Virus record (IMG/VR): IMGVR_UViG_3300021952_000017
Span: 1-35,039 of that record
Direction: 5' to 3' (one strand)
Length of the DNA: 35,039 nucleotides
Source: a virus
Shown here: positions 1-6,911 of the stretch, piece by piece
Numbering within the stretch: position 1 is the first letter of the stretch
Layout: the number at the start of each line of letters is the position of its first letter
Program-made: the position numbers and the translations under genes
Notes under the pieces: model-generated
Told to the model about the DNA's origin: nothing
What the model saw: the letters and a program-made list of their open reading frames with translations, nothing else
The model's database searches: none

Positions 1-1
1 C

Positions 2-484
2 GCTGGTACAAATACAATTACGCTTCCTGCGGCTACTGGTACTGTATTAGTAAGTGGCAATCAACCTACATTTAATTATTATCAATCAGTTGCACAAACA
101 TTAACTACTGGTACAACAACAAAAATTACCTTTACATCAAGCAATTTTGATACTACTAGTGGAATGTTTGCTTCTAGTCGTTTTACACCTACAATAGCTG
201 GTTATTATCAAATAAATACAAATGTTACTTTAACTTTAGGAAGCACAACGGGATTAAGAGCTTGTTATATTTATAAAAATGGAACTCAATATGCGGCTGG
301 TTCAACTTCAAATGGATATACTGGCGATTATTCAACTTCTAGCGTTAGTTCTGTAATTTATTGCAATGGCTCTACAGATTACATTGAAGTTTATGCTTAT
401 CAAAATAGCGGTGGAAATTTGGCTACTATTGCAGGTTCTACTGGCTGGACTTCAATTTCAGCTTCTTTAGTAAGGGCGGCATAA
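2..484 (+). CDS. Tail-fibre-like protein with C1q-like C-terminal domain (5' partial)
   Basis: The frame is open from the first full codon of the window and has no start, so the gene is cut by the window edge. The first visible residues (AGTNTITLPAATGTVLVSG) are the low-complexity beta-rich linker common in short phage fibres. About 55 residues in, a domain begins with FTPTIAGYYQIN, followed by a YKNGTQ turn. This resembles the C1q/TNF-like beta-sandwich that caps trimeric fibres and may bind receptor. It ends in TAA overlapping the ATG of the next gene. The missing N-terminus may be the 20 residues open at 34980-35039. Fibre role by resemblance; receptor unknown. Confidence 0.7.
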   Translation, partial: AGTNTITLPAATGTVLVSGNQPTFNYYQSVAQTLTTGTTTKITFTSSNFDTTSGMFASSRFTPTIAGYYQINTNVTLTLGSTTGLRACYIYKNGTQYAAGSTSNGYTGDYSTSSVSSVIYCNGSTDYIEVYAYQNSGGNLATIAGSTGWTSISASLVRAA

Positions 485-642
485 TGTACGATAAATTAAT
501 TAAAATTTACCCTGAATTAGCAAATTTTAATTTTGCTAGTGGCGTTATTGAATTGCGTAACGATTCAGACGGCAAAGGCGATTACATTGCTAAATGGGAA
601 CATCCTGAATTAGCAGAACCTACACAGGAGCAATTAGCATGA
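484..642 (+). CDS. Small tail-fibre-associated protein (XkdW/assembly-like)
   Basis: A 52-residue reading frame starts on the ATG overlapping the stop of the preceding fibre gene (TAATG) and ends in a TGA overlapping the next fibre's ATG (ATGA). The product begins MYDKLIKIYPEL and ends WEHPELAEPTQEQLA. The acidic PTQEQL-type ending is common in small proteins that follow fibre genes, such as tail assembly chaperones and XkdW-type proteins. Tight coupling on both sides supports it as real. The assembly role is inferred from position only. Confidence 0.6.
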   Translation: MYDKLIKIYPELANFNFASGVIELRNDSDGKGDYIAKWEHPELAEPTQEQLA

Positions 643-1529
643 GTTCAAAAATCATAGCTGGAACGACTAGCGGAACAGCTTTAAACTTTTCGGCTGATAC
701 TTCAGGTCAATTAGAACTGCAAACTGGCGGCTCTGTTCCTGTTACTGCGGTAACTATTGATACTGGTGGATTTGTAAATATTGGTACAACTTCAACAACT
801 GGAAAACTTGAAGTTTCTAATGCAAACGAAGCTATTTCAAGATTAACTTCTACTGGTGCAAGTGGCAGACAGTATGAATTAATTTCAACTGGTGGTGCAA
901 CTGGATTAAATACTGGCTCTTTGTATTTCTACGACAGAACATCAGCCGCACCTAGAGCATCCATTAATTCTACTGGTAATTTTTTAGTTAATAATAAATT
1001 GTTGGTAGGAACATCAGGAACAGGCGGTCAATTAGCAGTTCAAGGCAACGCTTCCGTAGCACAAGATATTAGAACAACAGATAGTTCTGATGTTATGTTT
1101 GTTGTAGCAAATACTGGTGGAAGTTCAGGTAGTGCTATTTATGTAATGCCATGTCGTTTTGGTTCTACACAAACTTTTGGCGGTGGTGTTTATTGGACAG
1201 GTTCTGTAATGCAATATACAGGCACTTCCGATGCTCGTTTAAAAGAAAACATTGTTGATTCAACTTCAGGATTAGAAAAACTTGCTAATGTAAAGGTTCG
1301 TAGCTTTGATTGGAAAGAATCAGGTTCTCATGTAGATTTTGGTGTTATTGCTCAAGAACTAGAAGAAGTTGCACCTGAAGCCGTTGCAAAAGGCAAAGAT
1401 AACGAAGATGGCACTATTGATACACCTTATGCAGTAGATACATCAATTCTTGTGCCAGCAATGATTAAAGCTATTCAAGAACTTAACGCTAAAGTAACTG
1501 CTTTAGAAGCACAATTAGGAGCTAAATAA
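639..1529 (+). CDS. Tail fibre protein with peptidase_S74 intramolecular chaperone
   Basis: A 296-residue fibre protein. Residues 1-190 are Gly/Ser/Thr-rich beta sequence without clear domains. From residue 197 the motif SDARLKENI starts a peptidase_S74 (endosialidase-type) intramolecular chaperone domain. In that family the Ser and Lys of SDxRLK form the self-cleavage dyad; here they are Ser197 and Lys202. Further family signatures are FGVIAQELEEVAPEAV and a C-terminal helix ending KAIQELNAKVTALEAQL, which forms the trimeric coiled coil. The domain directs fibre trimerisation and is then released. The start overlaps the preceding stop (ATGA), and the stop overlaps the next ATG (TAATG). Confidence 0.9.
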   Translation: MSSKIIAGTTSGTALNFSADTSGQLELQTGGSVPVTAVTIDTGGFVNIGTTSTTGKLEVSNANEAISRLTSTGASGRQYELISTGGATGLNTGSLYFYDRTSAAPRASINSTGNFLVNNKLLVGTSGTGGQLAVQGNASVAQDIRTTDSSDVMFVVANTGGSSGSAIYVMPCRFGSTQTFGGGVYWTGSVMQYTGTSDARLKENIVDSTSGLEKLANVKVRSFDWKESGSHVDFGVIAQELEEVAPEAVAKGKDNEDGTIDTPYAVDTSILVPAMIKAIQELNAKVTALEAQLGAK

Positions 1530-2017
1530 TGTCTATCATCATTGACGGCACAGGCAGTATTTCAGGCGTTAGTTCTAACGGTGGATTATCTTCCGCACAA
1601 ACTGGTAGCGTTATTCAAGTAGTTAATGCTACTACCAATACAAGCACTACAAATTCCACTAATGCTGCTGCTGATACAACTTTAACTGCAACTATTACAC
1701 CTAAATTTGCAACAAGCAAAATTTTAGTTATTGTTCAGCAAAATGGAGTTTCTAAACAAAATTCAAGCACTTCTGTATTTTTAAGTCTTTTGCGTAATGG
1801 TTCAAGTGTTATTAATCCTTGGGGCAATTATGTTTCTGACAATGGAACTAGCGCAACAAATCCAACAGGAGTAGGCGTTAATTATTTGGATTCTCCAGCT
1901 TCAACTTCCGCTTTGACATACAAAACTCAATTTTGGTCATCAGCAAACACAGCATTAGCACAAGTTCAATATGGTGGAACAACATCATTTATTACCCTTA
2001 TGGAGATTGCAGGATGA
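1529..2017 (+). CDS. Short tail-fibre/virion surface protein
   Basis: A 162-residue protein beginning MSIIIDGTGSISGVSSNGG, a starter typical of short fibres in aquatic phages. Its middle, LTATITPKFATSKILVIVQQNG, followed by FLSLLRNGS, has the alternating beta pattern of a jelly-roll cap and parallels the C1q-like domain of the gene at the left window edge. It overlaps the preceding stop by one base and the next start by four bases. It probably forms or caps a fibre. No catalytic motif is seen. Confidence 0.65.
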   Translation: MSIIIDGTGSISGVSSNGGLSSAQTGSVIQVVNATTNTSTTNSTNAAADTTLTATITPKFATSKILVIVQQNGVSKQNSSTSVFLSLLRNGSSVINPWGNYVSDNGTSATNPTGVGVNYLDSPASTSALTYKTQFWSSANTALAQVQYGGTTSFITLMEIAG

Positions 2018-2241
2018 TTAATATTGCTCAAGCCATACATCAACTTTATCCACAAGTAGTTCGTACTGAAGATAATGTAGCCTATGATGCAGAAGGCAAT
2101 GAAGTAATCTACGATTTGAAAGCAGTAACTGAAAAAGCAGAAGCAAATGCAAAATCACAAGAAGCATCAAAGGCTTCTGCATTAGCTAAATTATCTGCGC
2201 TTGGTCTTACGCAAGACGAAATTAAAGCATTGGTAGGTTAA
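2014..2241 (+). CDS. Small tail-fibre-associated protein, helical C-terminus
   Basis: The ATG overlapping the preceding TGA (ATGA) gives 75 residues, preferred over a longer upstream start that would overlap the fibre gene. The N-terminus (MINIAQAIHQLYPQVV) resembles the 52-residue protein at 484-642 (KLIKIYPEL). The C-terminal half is an Ala/Lys/Glu helix ending LSALGLTQDEIKALVG. Each of these two small genes follows a fibre gene, so they may be a paralogous fibre-chaperone pair. That function is an inference. Confidence 0.6.
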   Translation: MINIAQAIHQLYPQVVRTEDNVAYDAEGNEVIYDLKAVTEKAEANAKSQEASKASALAKLSALGLTQDEIKALVG

Positions 2242-2242
2242 T

Positions 2243-2443
2243 ATGTTTATCGTTACCTGGTTATTTGACAAAATTGGTTATATGCCTAAAGTGTCGGTTG
2301 ACACTACATGGCCTTTTCCAGCTACTCAGCGTGACTACAAACCTCATCCAGATGAAGTAAAAAAACCTGCAAAAAAAGCAGCAAAAAAGACTTCTGTTAA
2401 AATCCCTAAAGCGACTACTCGCACTCCAAAACCTAAAAAATAG
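2243..2443 (+). CDS. Small basic protein of unknown function
   Basis: A 66-residue protein with a hydrophobic N-terminus (MFIVTWLFDKIGYMPK), a WPFPATQRDYKP segment and a strongly basic Lys/Ala/Thr/Pro tail with repeated KKPAKKAAKK. Such tails bind nucleic acid or acidic lipid. It sits one base after the previous stop and abuts the lysis genes. I do not recognise a named family with certainty. It is likely expressed with the late fibre/lysis block. Confidence 0.6.
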   Translation: MFIVTWLFDKIGYMPKVSVDTTWPFPATQRDYKPHPDEVKKPAKKAAKKTSVKIPKATTRTPKPKK

Positions 2444-2451
2444 TGTGCGAT

Positions 2452-2667
2452 ATGGCTGACCTTGAGAAATTTGATATGTTTAAGTTTGGCGGCTTGGTAA
2501 ATCAAGTCGAGAATTTACAACATAAAGTTGACTCTATGGATAAAGACATTAAAGAGTTACTAGAGTTAGCCAACAGGTCTAAAGGCGGTTTCTGGATGGG
2601 TATGACTTTTGCCTCTATTGTTGGCGGCTTTATCACCTACATAAGTAGCTGGCTATTCCACAAATGA
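2452..2667 (+). CDS. XhlA-like holin-associated membrane protein
   Basis: A 71-residue protein: residues 1-45 form an amphipathic coiled coil (heptads around VENLQHKVDSMDKDIKELLELA), followed by one transmembrane helix (MGMTFASIVGGFITYISSWLF) and a short basic end. This is the layout of XhlA/haemolysin-type proteins that work with holins. A GTG at 2443 overlapping the previous stop would add three residues; ATG at 2452 is chosen, but neither has a strong Shine-Dalgarno site. The next gene overlaps by four bases and encodes a two-helix membrane protein, which supports a lysis role. Confidence 0.6.
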   Translation: MADLEKFDMFKFGGLVNQVENLQHKVDSMDKDIKELLELANRSKGGFWMGMTFASIVGGFITYISSWLFHK

Positions 2668-2849
2668 AGCGTATGCGTCAATCGAAGACCATGTGGTTTT
2701 CGCTTGCGTTAGTTGTATTTGGCGCATTAATGGACAACTTTTCTTACTTACAGTCAGTTATTGACCAAAAATACTATGGCATTTTATTGGTTGGCATTGG
2801 CATTATTGTGGCTGTGCTTAGGTTTGTTACTACAGGGCCTGTAAGATGA
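2664..2849 (+). CDS. Holin-like two-helix membrane protein
   Basis: A 61-residue protein with a short basic N-terminus (MKRMRQSK), one transmembrane helix (MWFSLALVVFGALMDNF), a short polar loop and a second helix (YGILLVGIGIIVAVLRFV). This is class II holin topology. Start and stop overlap both neighbours by four bases. It lies between an XhlA-like protein and the spanin/endolysin genes. Holin function follows from topology and context; no direct family match can be run here. Confidence 0.6.
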   Translation: MKRMRQSKTMWFSLALVVFGALMDNFSYLQSVIDQKYYGILLVGIGIIVAVLRFVTTGPVR

Positions 2850-3394
2850 TATATATAAAGTATATATTCCTAGTACCAATTAGCCTTGTTATAACATTGT
2901 TAGCACTTATAACAGCGCCTGTAATGCCTTTATTTGCTAAAGACGCATTGGGATGGCTAAATAATGGCTCTCAATTTGGTGTCGGCCCAAGATTACCTAA
3001 ATGGTTTAGTTGGTTTCAAACCCCTGACAATAGCTTAAATGGTGACGAAACCTTTGAAAGAATTAATGGCATTAGCTATTGGTCTAAAGTTAAATGGTTA
3101 TGGCGTAACCCTGCTTATGCGTTTGCTTTAGAGTATATACATTCGCCATATACAACAGAAGTATTTGGCGACCCAACCATTAAGGACAACGACAATGCAA
3201 AAGCTGGCTACTGTTTCGTTAAAGCTAACGGACTATTTCAATTTACTTGGATTGCCACTATTGGTTTTAGTCGGTGTTTTCGCATTACTCTCGGTTGGAA
3301 TATTATGGGCTTGGTTGACCCTAACATCAAAGTTAAGCCAGATAATTGGGAAGCAACCTTTGCATTTTCGCCACGATTAAGCGGATTTAGATAA
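2846..3394 (+). CDS. Conserved phage membrane protein in lysis cassette
   Basis: A 182-residue protein with an N-terminal hydrophobic helix (residues 5-30) followed by a soluble part containing WFSWFQTPDNSLNGDETF and WLWRNPAYAFAL. The FQTPDN...RNPAY combination recurs in uncharacterised proteins next to lysis genes of Gram-negative phages, as I recall. It overlaps the holin-like gene by four bases and the spanin start by one. Function unknown; an envelope location is likely. Confidence 0.6.
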   Translation: MIYIKYIFLVPISLVITLLALITAPVMPLFAKDALGWLNNGSQFGVGPRLPKWFSWFQTPDNSLNGDETFERINGISYWSKVKWLWRNPAYAFALEYIHSPYTTEVFGDPTIKDNDNAKAGYCFVKANGLFQFTWIATIGFSRCFRITLGWNIMGLVDPNIKVKPDNWEATFAFSPRLSGFR

Positions 3395-3795
3395 TGGACT
3401 ATGTCAAACTTAGTATTGCTGCTGTTTTACTACTTGGGGCTTTTGCTACTGGTTGGAGTGTACGCAATCGTGATTTCAATGAATATAAACAAGAAGTCAG
3501 TAACGCTGTTAAGGCACAAGAAGCCCATGTCGAGTCAATCAAGAAACAACAGGCATTAGTCACAAAAGGAATAGAAAATGAGTACGAAGCTAAAATTAGT
3601 GCTTTGCGCAATTACTATAAGTCTACAAGCGTGTGGAACAACGGCAGTACCGGCAAAATGTCAGGAATTTCCGCAGCCCCCAGCGCAACTGATGTTATCA
3701 CCGCCTACAACATTCTTGCTGGCTCCTGCTCAGAAACAACCCAGCAATTAGTTAGTTTGCAAGAATGGTTAAATCAGCAGATGGTTATTAAATGA
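3394..3795 (+). CDS. Rz-like inner-membrane spanin
   Basis: A 133-residue protein with an N-terminal transmembrane anchor (residues 4-22), a charged coiled coil (residues 28-75) and a C-terminal CSETTQQLVSLQEWLNQQ segment. The C-x-x-T-T-x-Q-L...LQxW signature is typical of Rz-type i-spanins, which fuse inner and outer membranes in the last lysis step. No Rz1-type lipoprotein with a lipobox was found inside or beside it, so the outer-membrane partner is missing or unrecognised. The stop overlaps the HNH gene start (ATGA). Confidence 0.75.
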   Translation: MDYVKLSIAAVLLLGAFATGWSVRNRDFNEYKQEVSNAVKAQEAHVESIKKQQALVTKGIENEYEAKISALRNYYKSTSVWNNGSTGKMSGISAAPSATDVITAYNILAGSCSETTQQLVSLQEWLNQQMVIK

Positions 3796-4298
3796 AAATA
3801 TGTAGTTGCTGCGGCTTTAAAAAGCCATTAATTGAATTTTACAAACAAAAAGATTGTTTAGACGGTCATAGGTCTAAATGCAAGTTATGCACAAAAGAAA
3901 CAAAAAAACAGCGTTATAAAGTTGTAAAAGAAGAATACAAAGAAAGAAATCGTATTTGGAAAGAAGCAAACGATAGGACTGAATATCACGCAAAATATCG
4001 CCAAAAAAACAAAGAAAAAATTAAACAATATTTTGCAAATTCTCGGCATATTTCAGCAAAAAATAGGTCTATTAGAAGGTCTAGGCTTTTGCAAAGAACT
4101 CCGCAATGGCTTACTGCTACAGATTTATTTGAAATTGAATGTATTTACAAATATTGTGGCGCATTGAGAGATGTTGGACTTAAATATGAAGTAGACCATA
4201 TTATTCCTTTGGCTGGCAAAAATGTGTCAGGATTTCATGTTCCTGCTAATTTGCAAGTCATTCCTATGGTTGATAATAGACAAAAAGCAAACAAATGA
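3792..4298 (+). CDS. HNH endonuclease inserted in the lysis cassette
   Basis: A 168-residue protein. Residues 4-33 contain a zinc-finger pattern C4-x2-C7...C30-x2-C33, followed by a basic helical linker rich in Lys/Arg. Residues 133-168 carry the HNH core: VDHIIPLAGKNVSG with D135/H136, then PANLQVIP with N153, and a closing NRQKANK. It is probably a free-standing homing-type nuclease; a packaging-linked role is possible but unlikely here. It is coupled by four-base overlaps to the spanin and endolysin genes, so it has joined the cassette without breaking translation. Confidence 0.85.
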   Translation: MKICSCCGFKKPLIEFYKQKDCLDGHRSKCKLCTKETKKQRYKVVKEEYKERNRIWKEANDRTEYHAKYRQKNKEKIKQYFANSRHISAKNRSIRRSRLLQRTPQWLTATDLFEIECIYKYCGALRDVGLKYEVDHIIPLAGKNVSGFHVPANLQVIPMVDNRQKANK

Positions 4299-4813
4299 CA
4301 GGTAATTTTAAAGATTGTTTGGACTTGGTTTTGAAGTCCGAAGGTGGATATGTAAACAACCCAGCAGACCCAGGTGGAATGACAAATTTAGGGGTTACAA
4401 AGCGTGTTTGGGAAGAATATACTGGACATGAGGTTGACGAAAAAGCCATGCGTGCTTTGACACCTGAAAAAGTAGCACCTTTGTATGAACAGAAATATTG
4501 GAGGCCTTGTTATGGGGAAGTATTACCTAGGGGACTCGACTTTGCTGTATTTTCCTTTGGAGTTAACGCAGGCCCAGGCAGGTCAGTTAAATTGCTTCAA
4601 TCAGTTATTGGATGTGTACCTGACGGAGTTATTGGCCCAAGAACAAGAGAACTTATTTCCGCCAGTAATTCTGCAACTCTTATCACTAAATTCTCAGAAG
4701 CTAGGAGAGAGTATTACAGAGCATTAAAGACCTTCCCTGTCTTTGGCAAGGGTTGGTTAGCCAGAGTAGACAGAGAAGAGTCAGAAGCCTTAAATATGGC
4801 TAAAAACGGGTAG
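4295..4813 (+). CDS. Endolysin, GH108-type N-acetylmuramidase
   Basis: A 172-residue protein. The N-terminus has the glycoside hydrolase 108 signature: catalytic Glu16 in KSEGGYVNNPADPGG, followed by MTNLGVTK. The C-terminal half (VNAGPGRSVKLLQ, then DGVIGPRTREL) matches the peptidoglycan-binding_3 domain that usually accompanies GH108. It cleaves the glycan backbone of peptidoglycan. There is no signal peptide, so it probably depends on the holin-like gene upstream. It is the last gene of the rightward lysis block and overlaps the leftward gene end by 14 bases. A weak hairpin (GGGT/ACCC, 4808-4819) lies at the convergent ends. Confidence 0.9.
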   Translation: MTGNFKDCLDLVLKSEGGYVNNPADPGGMTNLGVTKRVWEEYTGHEVDEKAMRALTPEKVAPLYEQKYWRPCYGEVLPRGLDFAVFSFGVNAGPGRSVKLLQSVIGCVPDGVIGPRTRELISASNSATLITKFSEARREYYRALKTFPVFGKGWLARVDREESEALNMAKNG

Positions 4814-4982
4814 AAACCCAAACAATTAACCCTAATGCTGCAATAACCCCAAAAACCGCCCATAAATGGTCGTATTCGGCTTTTTGCGGCATTTCTATAC
4901 CAGTAGCATATTCAGCGTCTTTAAACGCTTCTGAAGCTGTTTTATAGCTTTTACCGACCATTCCAAAACTTCTTGTACTCAT
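4800..4982 (-). CDS. Small C-terminally anchored membrane protein
   Basis: A 60-residue protein starting MSTRSFGMVGKSYKTASEAFKD, with one transmembrane helix at the C-terminus (WAVFGVIAALGLIVWV). The ATG at 4982 is preferred because an AAGGGGAA octamer lies just upstream. A GTG at 5042 would extend it by 20 residues with no good site. It is the last gene of the leftward early block. It could be a membrane effector or superinfection factor, but nothing in the sequence says which. Confidence 0.6.
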   Translation of the reverse strand: MSTRSFGMVGKSYKTASEAFKDAEYATGIEMPQKAEYDHLWAVFGVIAALGLIVWVSTRF

Positions 4983-4988
4983 AGTTGC

Positions 4989-4996
4989 TTCCCCTT
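4989..4996 (-). promoter_or_regulatory. AAGGGGAA-type ribosome binding site deciding the start at 4982
   Basis: On the minus strand the octamer AAGGGGAA lies six bases before ATG 4982. The same octamer precedes seven other starts (5630, 6672, 7343, 7988, 9304, 10250 and 14050) at similar spacing. It therefore supports the shorter start for this gene. Confidence 0.6.
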
Positions 4997-5038
4997 GTTT
5001 ACAGTTAATAGTAAAACTACCGTTTTTTTCTTGGTAAA

Positions 5039-5182
5039 TCACACCAAGTCCTCCAGCTTAATACCTCGTTTTTCTAATTCTTTAAGCATTTTTCTATAAG
5101 CCCTTTCCAGTATTTCAGTAACCGCCTGATGGCTAATGCCCAATTCTTGCCCAATTTCTCTAAGTGTTTTTGGTTCTGTCAT
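5039..5182 (-). CDS. Mini sigma-region-4-like helix-turn-helix protein
   Basis: A 47-residue reading frame, ATG at 5182, with a strong AGGAGG site eight bases upstream. After MTEPK, the rest reads as a sigma-70 region 4.2 helix-turn-helix: TLREIGQELGISHQAV is the helix-turn-helix and TEILERAYRKMLKELEKRGI the following helix. In sigma factors this module reads the -35 element and touches the beta-flap. No other sigma region is present. It may act as a small DNA-binding regulator, an anti-sigma-like competitor or an RNA-polymerase appropriator. The fold assignment is fairly firm; the role is inferred. Confidence 0.75.
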   Translation of the reverse strand: MTEPKTLREIGQELGISHQAVTEILERAYRKMLKELEKRGIKLEDLV

Positions 5183-5191
5183 GGCGGCCTC

Positions 5192-5428
5192 CTAAAATAA
5201 TTGCATTTGGTCTTTTATTTTTAATGACACAAGGTAATTCTTTAAATCTTTGTCATCCTCATAAAATATTTTAGTGAATAACTGTTTTGTCGGCATACGG
5301 ACTGTGTAGTCCTCAAAAGACCCATACCGCACAAAGTAAGCAAACGCTCTGCAAGCCATTTCGTCTTCTTCGCACTTGTATTTCAATTCGCATTTGTCGC
5401 AAGGACATGGCTCACGGTTACTTTCCAT
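5192..5428 (-). CDS. Small Cys-rich putative zinc-binding protein
   Basis: A 78-residue protein whose N-terminus has C8-x-C10-x2-C13-x5-C19-x6-C26, then AFAYFVRYGSFED. The Cys pattern followed by an aromatic helix suggests a small zinc-binding fold, a type common in early regions of phages of Gram-negative bacteria. The C-terminus is charged and mixed. It overlaps the preceding leftward gene by 11 bases, so it is part of the same operon. Function unknown. Confidence 0.65.
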   Translation of the reverse strand: MESNREPCPCDKCELKYKCEEDEMACRAFAYFVRYGSFEDYTVRMPTKQLFTKIFYEDDKDLKNYLVSLKIKDQMQLF

Positions 5429-5630
5429 AGCGGCTCACATGGTCATATATTGCCTCATGGACTGATTGCTCAAATTTACCTTCTTTGTCTAGCGAGTAAA
5501 TCATTTCTAACACGCTAATGTCGGTGTCGGCTATGCGGTAGTCTGTAATGTCATCCATTGACATGGCTTCACCCCAAACATCAATAAGTGTGTCGCCACA
5601 ATAAACAGAAAGTAGTTGGTGTTCTCTCAT
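5418..5630 (-). CDS. Small acidic protein of unknown function
   Basis: A 70-residue protein, acidic, with alternating strand and helix (LLSVYCGDTLIDVWGE, then a helical second half ending DHVSRYGK). The start is supported by AAGGGGAA at 5636-5643. It is the first gene after a 292-base gap holding a possible structured RNA, so it may have its own promoter. No family recognised. Confidence 0.65.
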   Translation of the reverse strand: MREHQLLSVYCGDTLIDVWGEAMSMDDITDYRIADTDISVLEMIYSLDKEGKFEQSVHEAIYDHVSRYGK

Positions 5631-5794
5631 TTAATTTCCCCTTTAAATAAACAACAATCACAGTTTGTTTGAAATGGCAGGCAATGTCACTAATGACAAA
5701 CCCTAATGTATTCAAAAAACAACAGGGCTGTATTTGGCAGTTGCTGCAAATGGGTCAGAAAGCCGCAAAATTACCCAATTACTGCATCCTACAT

Positions 5795-5918
5795 TGGCGG
5801 CTTAACGCCCTAAATAGGGTGGGCTACTCGTTTCTTTACACTTTCGCCCATAAAAGGTGAGGCGGCAGGACTCCGTGATGTATGGTTGTGCAAAGGGGAA
5901 AAGCACACCTACCGCCTC
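5795..5918. ncRNA. Candidate structured RNA element in the 5631-5922 gap
   Basis: No convincing gene lies in 5631-5922. Its distal part is richer in G+C than its surroundings and holds a chain of helices: GGCG/CGCC (5796-5799 with 5806-5809), CCCT/AGGG (5808-5811 with 5816-5819, competing with the first), TGGGC/GCCCA (5820-5824 with 5846-5850), and an outer GAGGCGG/CCGCCTC (5859-5865 with 5912-5918) enclosing TGTGC/GCACA (5887-5891 with 5903-5907). The inner loop on the plus strand displays AAGGGGAA, the ribosome-binding octamer of the early genes, although no start follows. Strand is undecided: a leftward transcript from the exonuclease gene would also cross it. It could be an ncRNA, a leader or a terminator complex. 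Confidence 0.4.
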
Positions 5919-5922
5919 GTGG

Positions 5923-6672
5923 TTAGTTTAACTTATTTTTAAGTTTGTAAATTTTGAGTAATGACAAAAACATTTCATAGCCATCACGCAAGTCTTGTTC
6001 GCTATACTCATAAATAGCGACCTCATTAGTTTCGCCATTAATGTAGACATTGGCACATCGTGCAGATGGGGCTAAAACCTCTCTATATGCTGCCAACTGT
6101 AGTGTATGCTCTAGGTAGGGTGTTAAATCACCAGGTGCTTTCTCTGTCGTTTTAAAGTCAATTACCACCCCACCAAAGTCATGGCGTGGTTTGCAATATA
6201 AGTCACATTTGCCGCCATAACCTTCTTGAGCATTTACTAATGATTGCTCTGGAATCCACAATTGTGTCCCAAAATGGGATGTTATTGCGTCATCTACTTT
6301 GCGGACATAGTCAGGCATTTCCGGCACAAATTCTTGGTTGTAAAAAGACTCAATCCAATCGTGAATAATAGTGCCACGCTCTGCGGCCTCACGGCTTTTA
6401 CGCTTGGCTAATTCTAATATTCTGTAAATCCAGTCTTTTTCTTCTTCATCTTCGTAGCGTGGGTATTCTACGGCTGCGTATAAGACTTGAGTTTGCTTCC
6501 ATGTATCAAGCCCTGCTTTTGATAACTGGCTATTAATTGTTGATACGCTTGGGACAAGTGTACCTGGGTTTGCTTTTGCATCCCTAAGTGTTGTGCTTCT
6601 TTCTTTGCCGTTTTTACCAACGGTTGTATAGCGTGGTGCGCCTGTAATGGCATCGTACCAATGCTCTGACAT
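5923..6672 (-). CDS. RecB/Cas4-like PD-(D/E)XK exonuclease
   Basis: A 249-residue protein with the RecB-family nuclease motifs in order: GTIIHDWIE (His104), GYGGKCDLYCK (Asp157), GGVVIDFKTTEK (Asp172 and Lys174, the D-x-K core) and QLAAYR (Gln192, Tyr196). This set is shared by Cas4, RecB and phage exonucleases that resect DNA ends. No Cys cluster for an iron-sulphur centre is seen, so it is closer to the non-Cas4 type. With the ERF annealase and SSB-like gene just upstream it probably makes the single strands they anneal. The start is supported by AAGGGGAA at 6677-6684. Confidence 0.85.
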   Translation of the reverse strand: MSEHWYDAITGAPRYTTVGKNGKERSTTLRDAKANPGTLVPSVSTINSQLSKAGLDTWKQTQVLYAAVEYPRYEDEEEKDWIYRILELAKRKSREAAERGTIIHDWIESFYNQEFVPEMPDYVRKVDDAITSHFGTQLWIPEQSLVNAQEGYGGKCDLYCKPRHDFGGVVIDFKTTEKAPGDLTPYLEHTLQLAAYREVLAPSARCANVYINGETNEVAIYEYSEQDLRDGYEMFLSLLKIYKLKNKLN

Positions 6673-6704
6673 TTATTTCCCCTTATATACATTTAAATAC
6701 ACAT

Positions 6705-6902
6705 TTAAGTAAGTAATTCTAATACTGCTTCACGGCTTTGTGGGTCTATACAGCAATCCGCACAAGTTCTAATGACATCCTGAATAACGGCAGCTAAGTC
6801 ATTAACCTCAAATGCTATTAGCTGTCTTTCTTCATCAACGCCAAAAGGCTCTGTAGAAACTCTGGCTTTGTCGCCAATAACATCTTTGATATGACTTAGC
6901 AT
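6705..6902 (-). CDS. Small acidic protein of unknown function
   Basis: A 65-residue protein starting at an ATG with AGGAGG upstream. It is acidic, with a central beta-like stretch (ERQLIAFEVNDLAAVIQDVIR) and a Cys pair CADCC. It lies between the exonuclease and a secreted Cys-rich peptide in the leftward operon. No family recognised. Confidence 0.6.
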   Translation of the reverse strand: MLSHIKDVIGDKARVSTEPFGVDEERQLIAFEVNDLAAVIQDVIRTCADCCIDPQSREAVLELLT

Positions 6903-6911
6903 GGTTGCCTC

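Noticed and set aside
3165-3380. 71-codon frame with a hydrophobic stretch inside the 2846-3394 gene
   Set aside because: Same strand, other frame, no ribosome site; hydrophobicity is easily produced by this codon use. A hidden Rz1 was considered, but there is no lipobox.
3402-3560. Embedded frame inside the Rz-like gene (MSNLVLLLFYYLGL...)
   Set aside because: It has a hydrophobic start but no Cys lipobox or Pro-rich part, so it is not a convincing Rz1.
5669-5860. 63-codon rightward frame in the 5631-5922 gap
   Set aside because: No ribosome site, no protein-like pattern (mixed Trp/Gln/Cys), and it crosses the helices described above; more likely non-coding.
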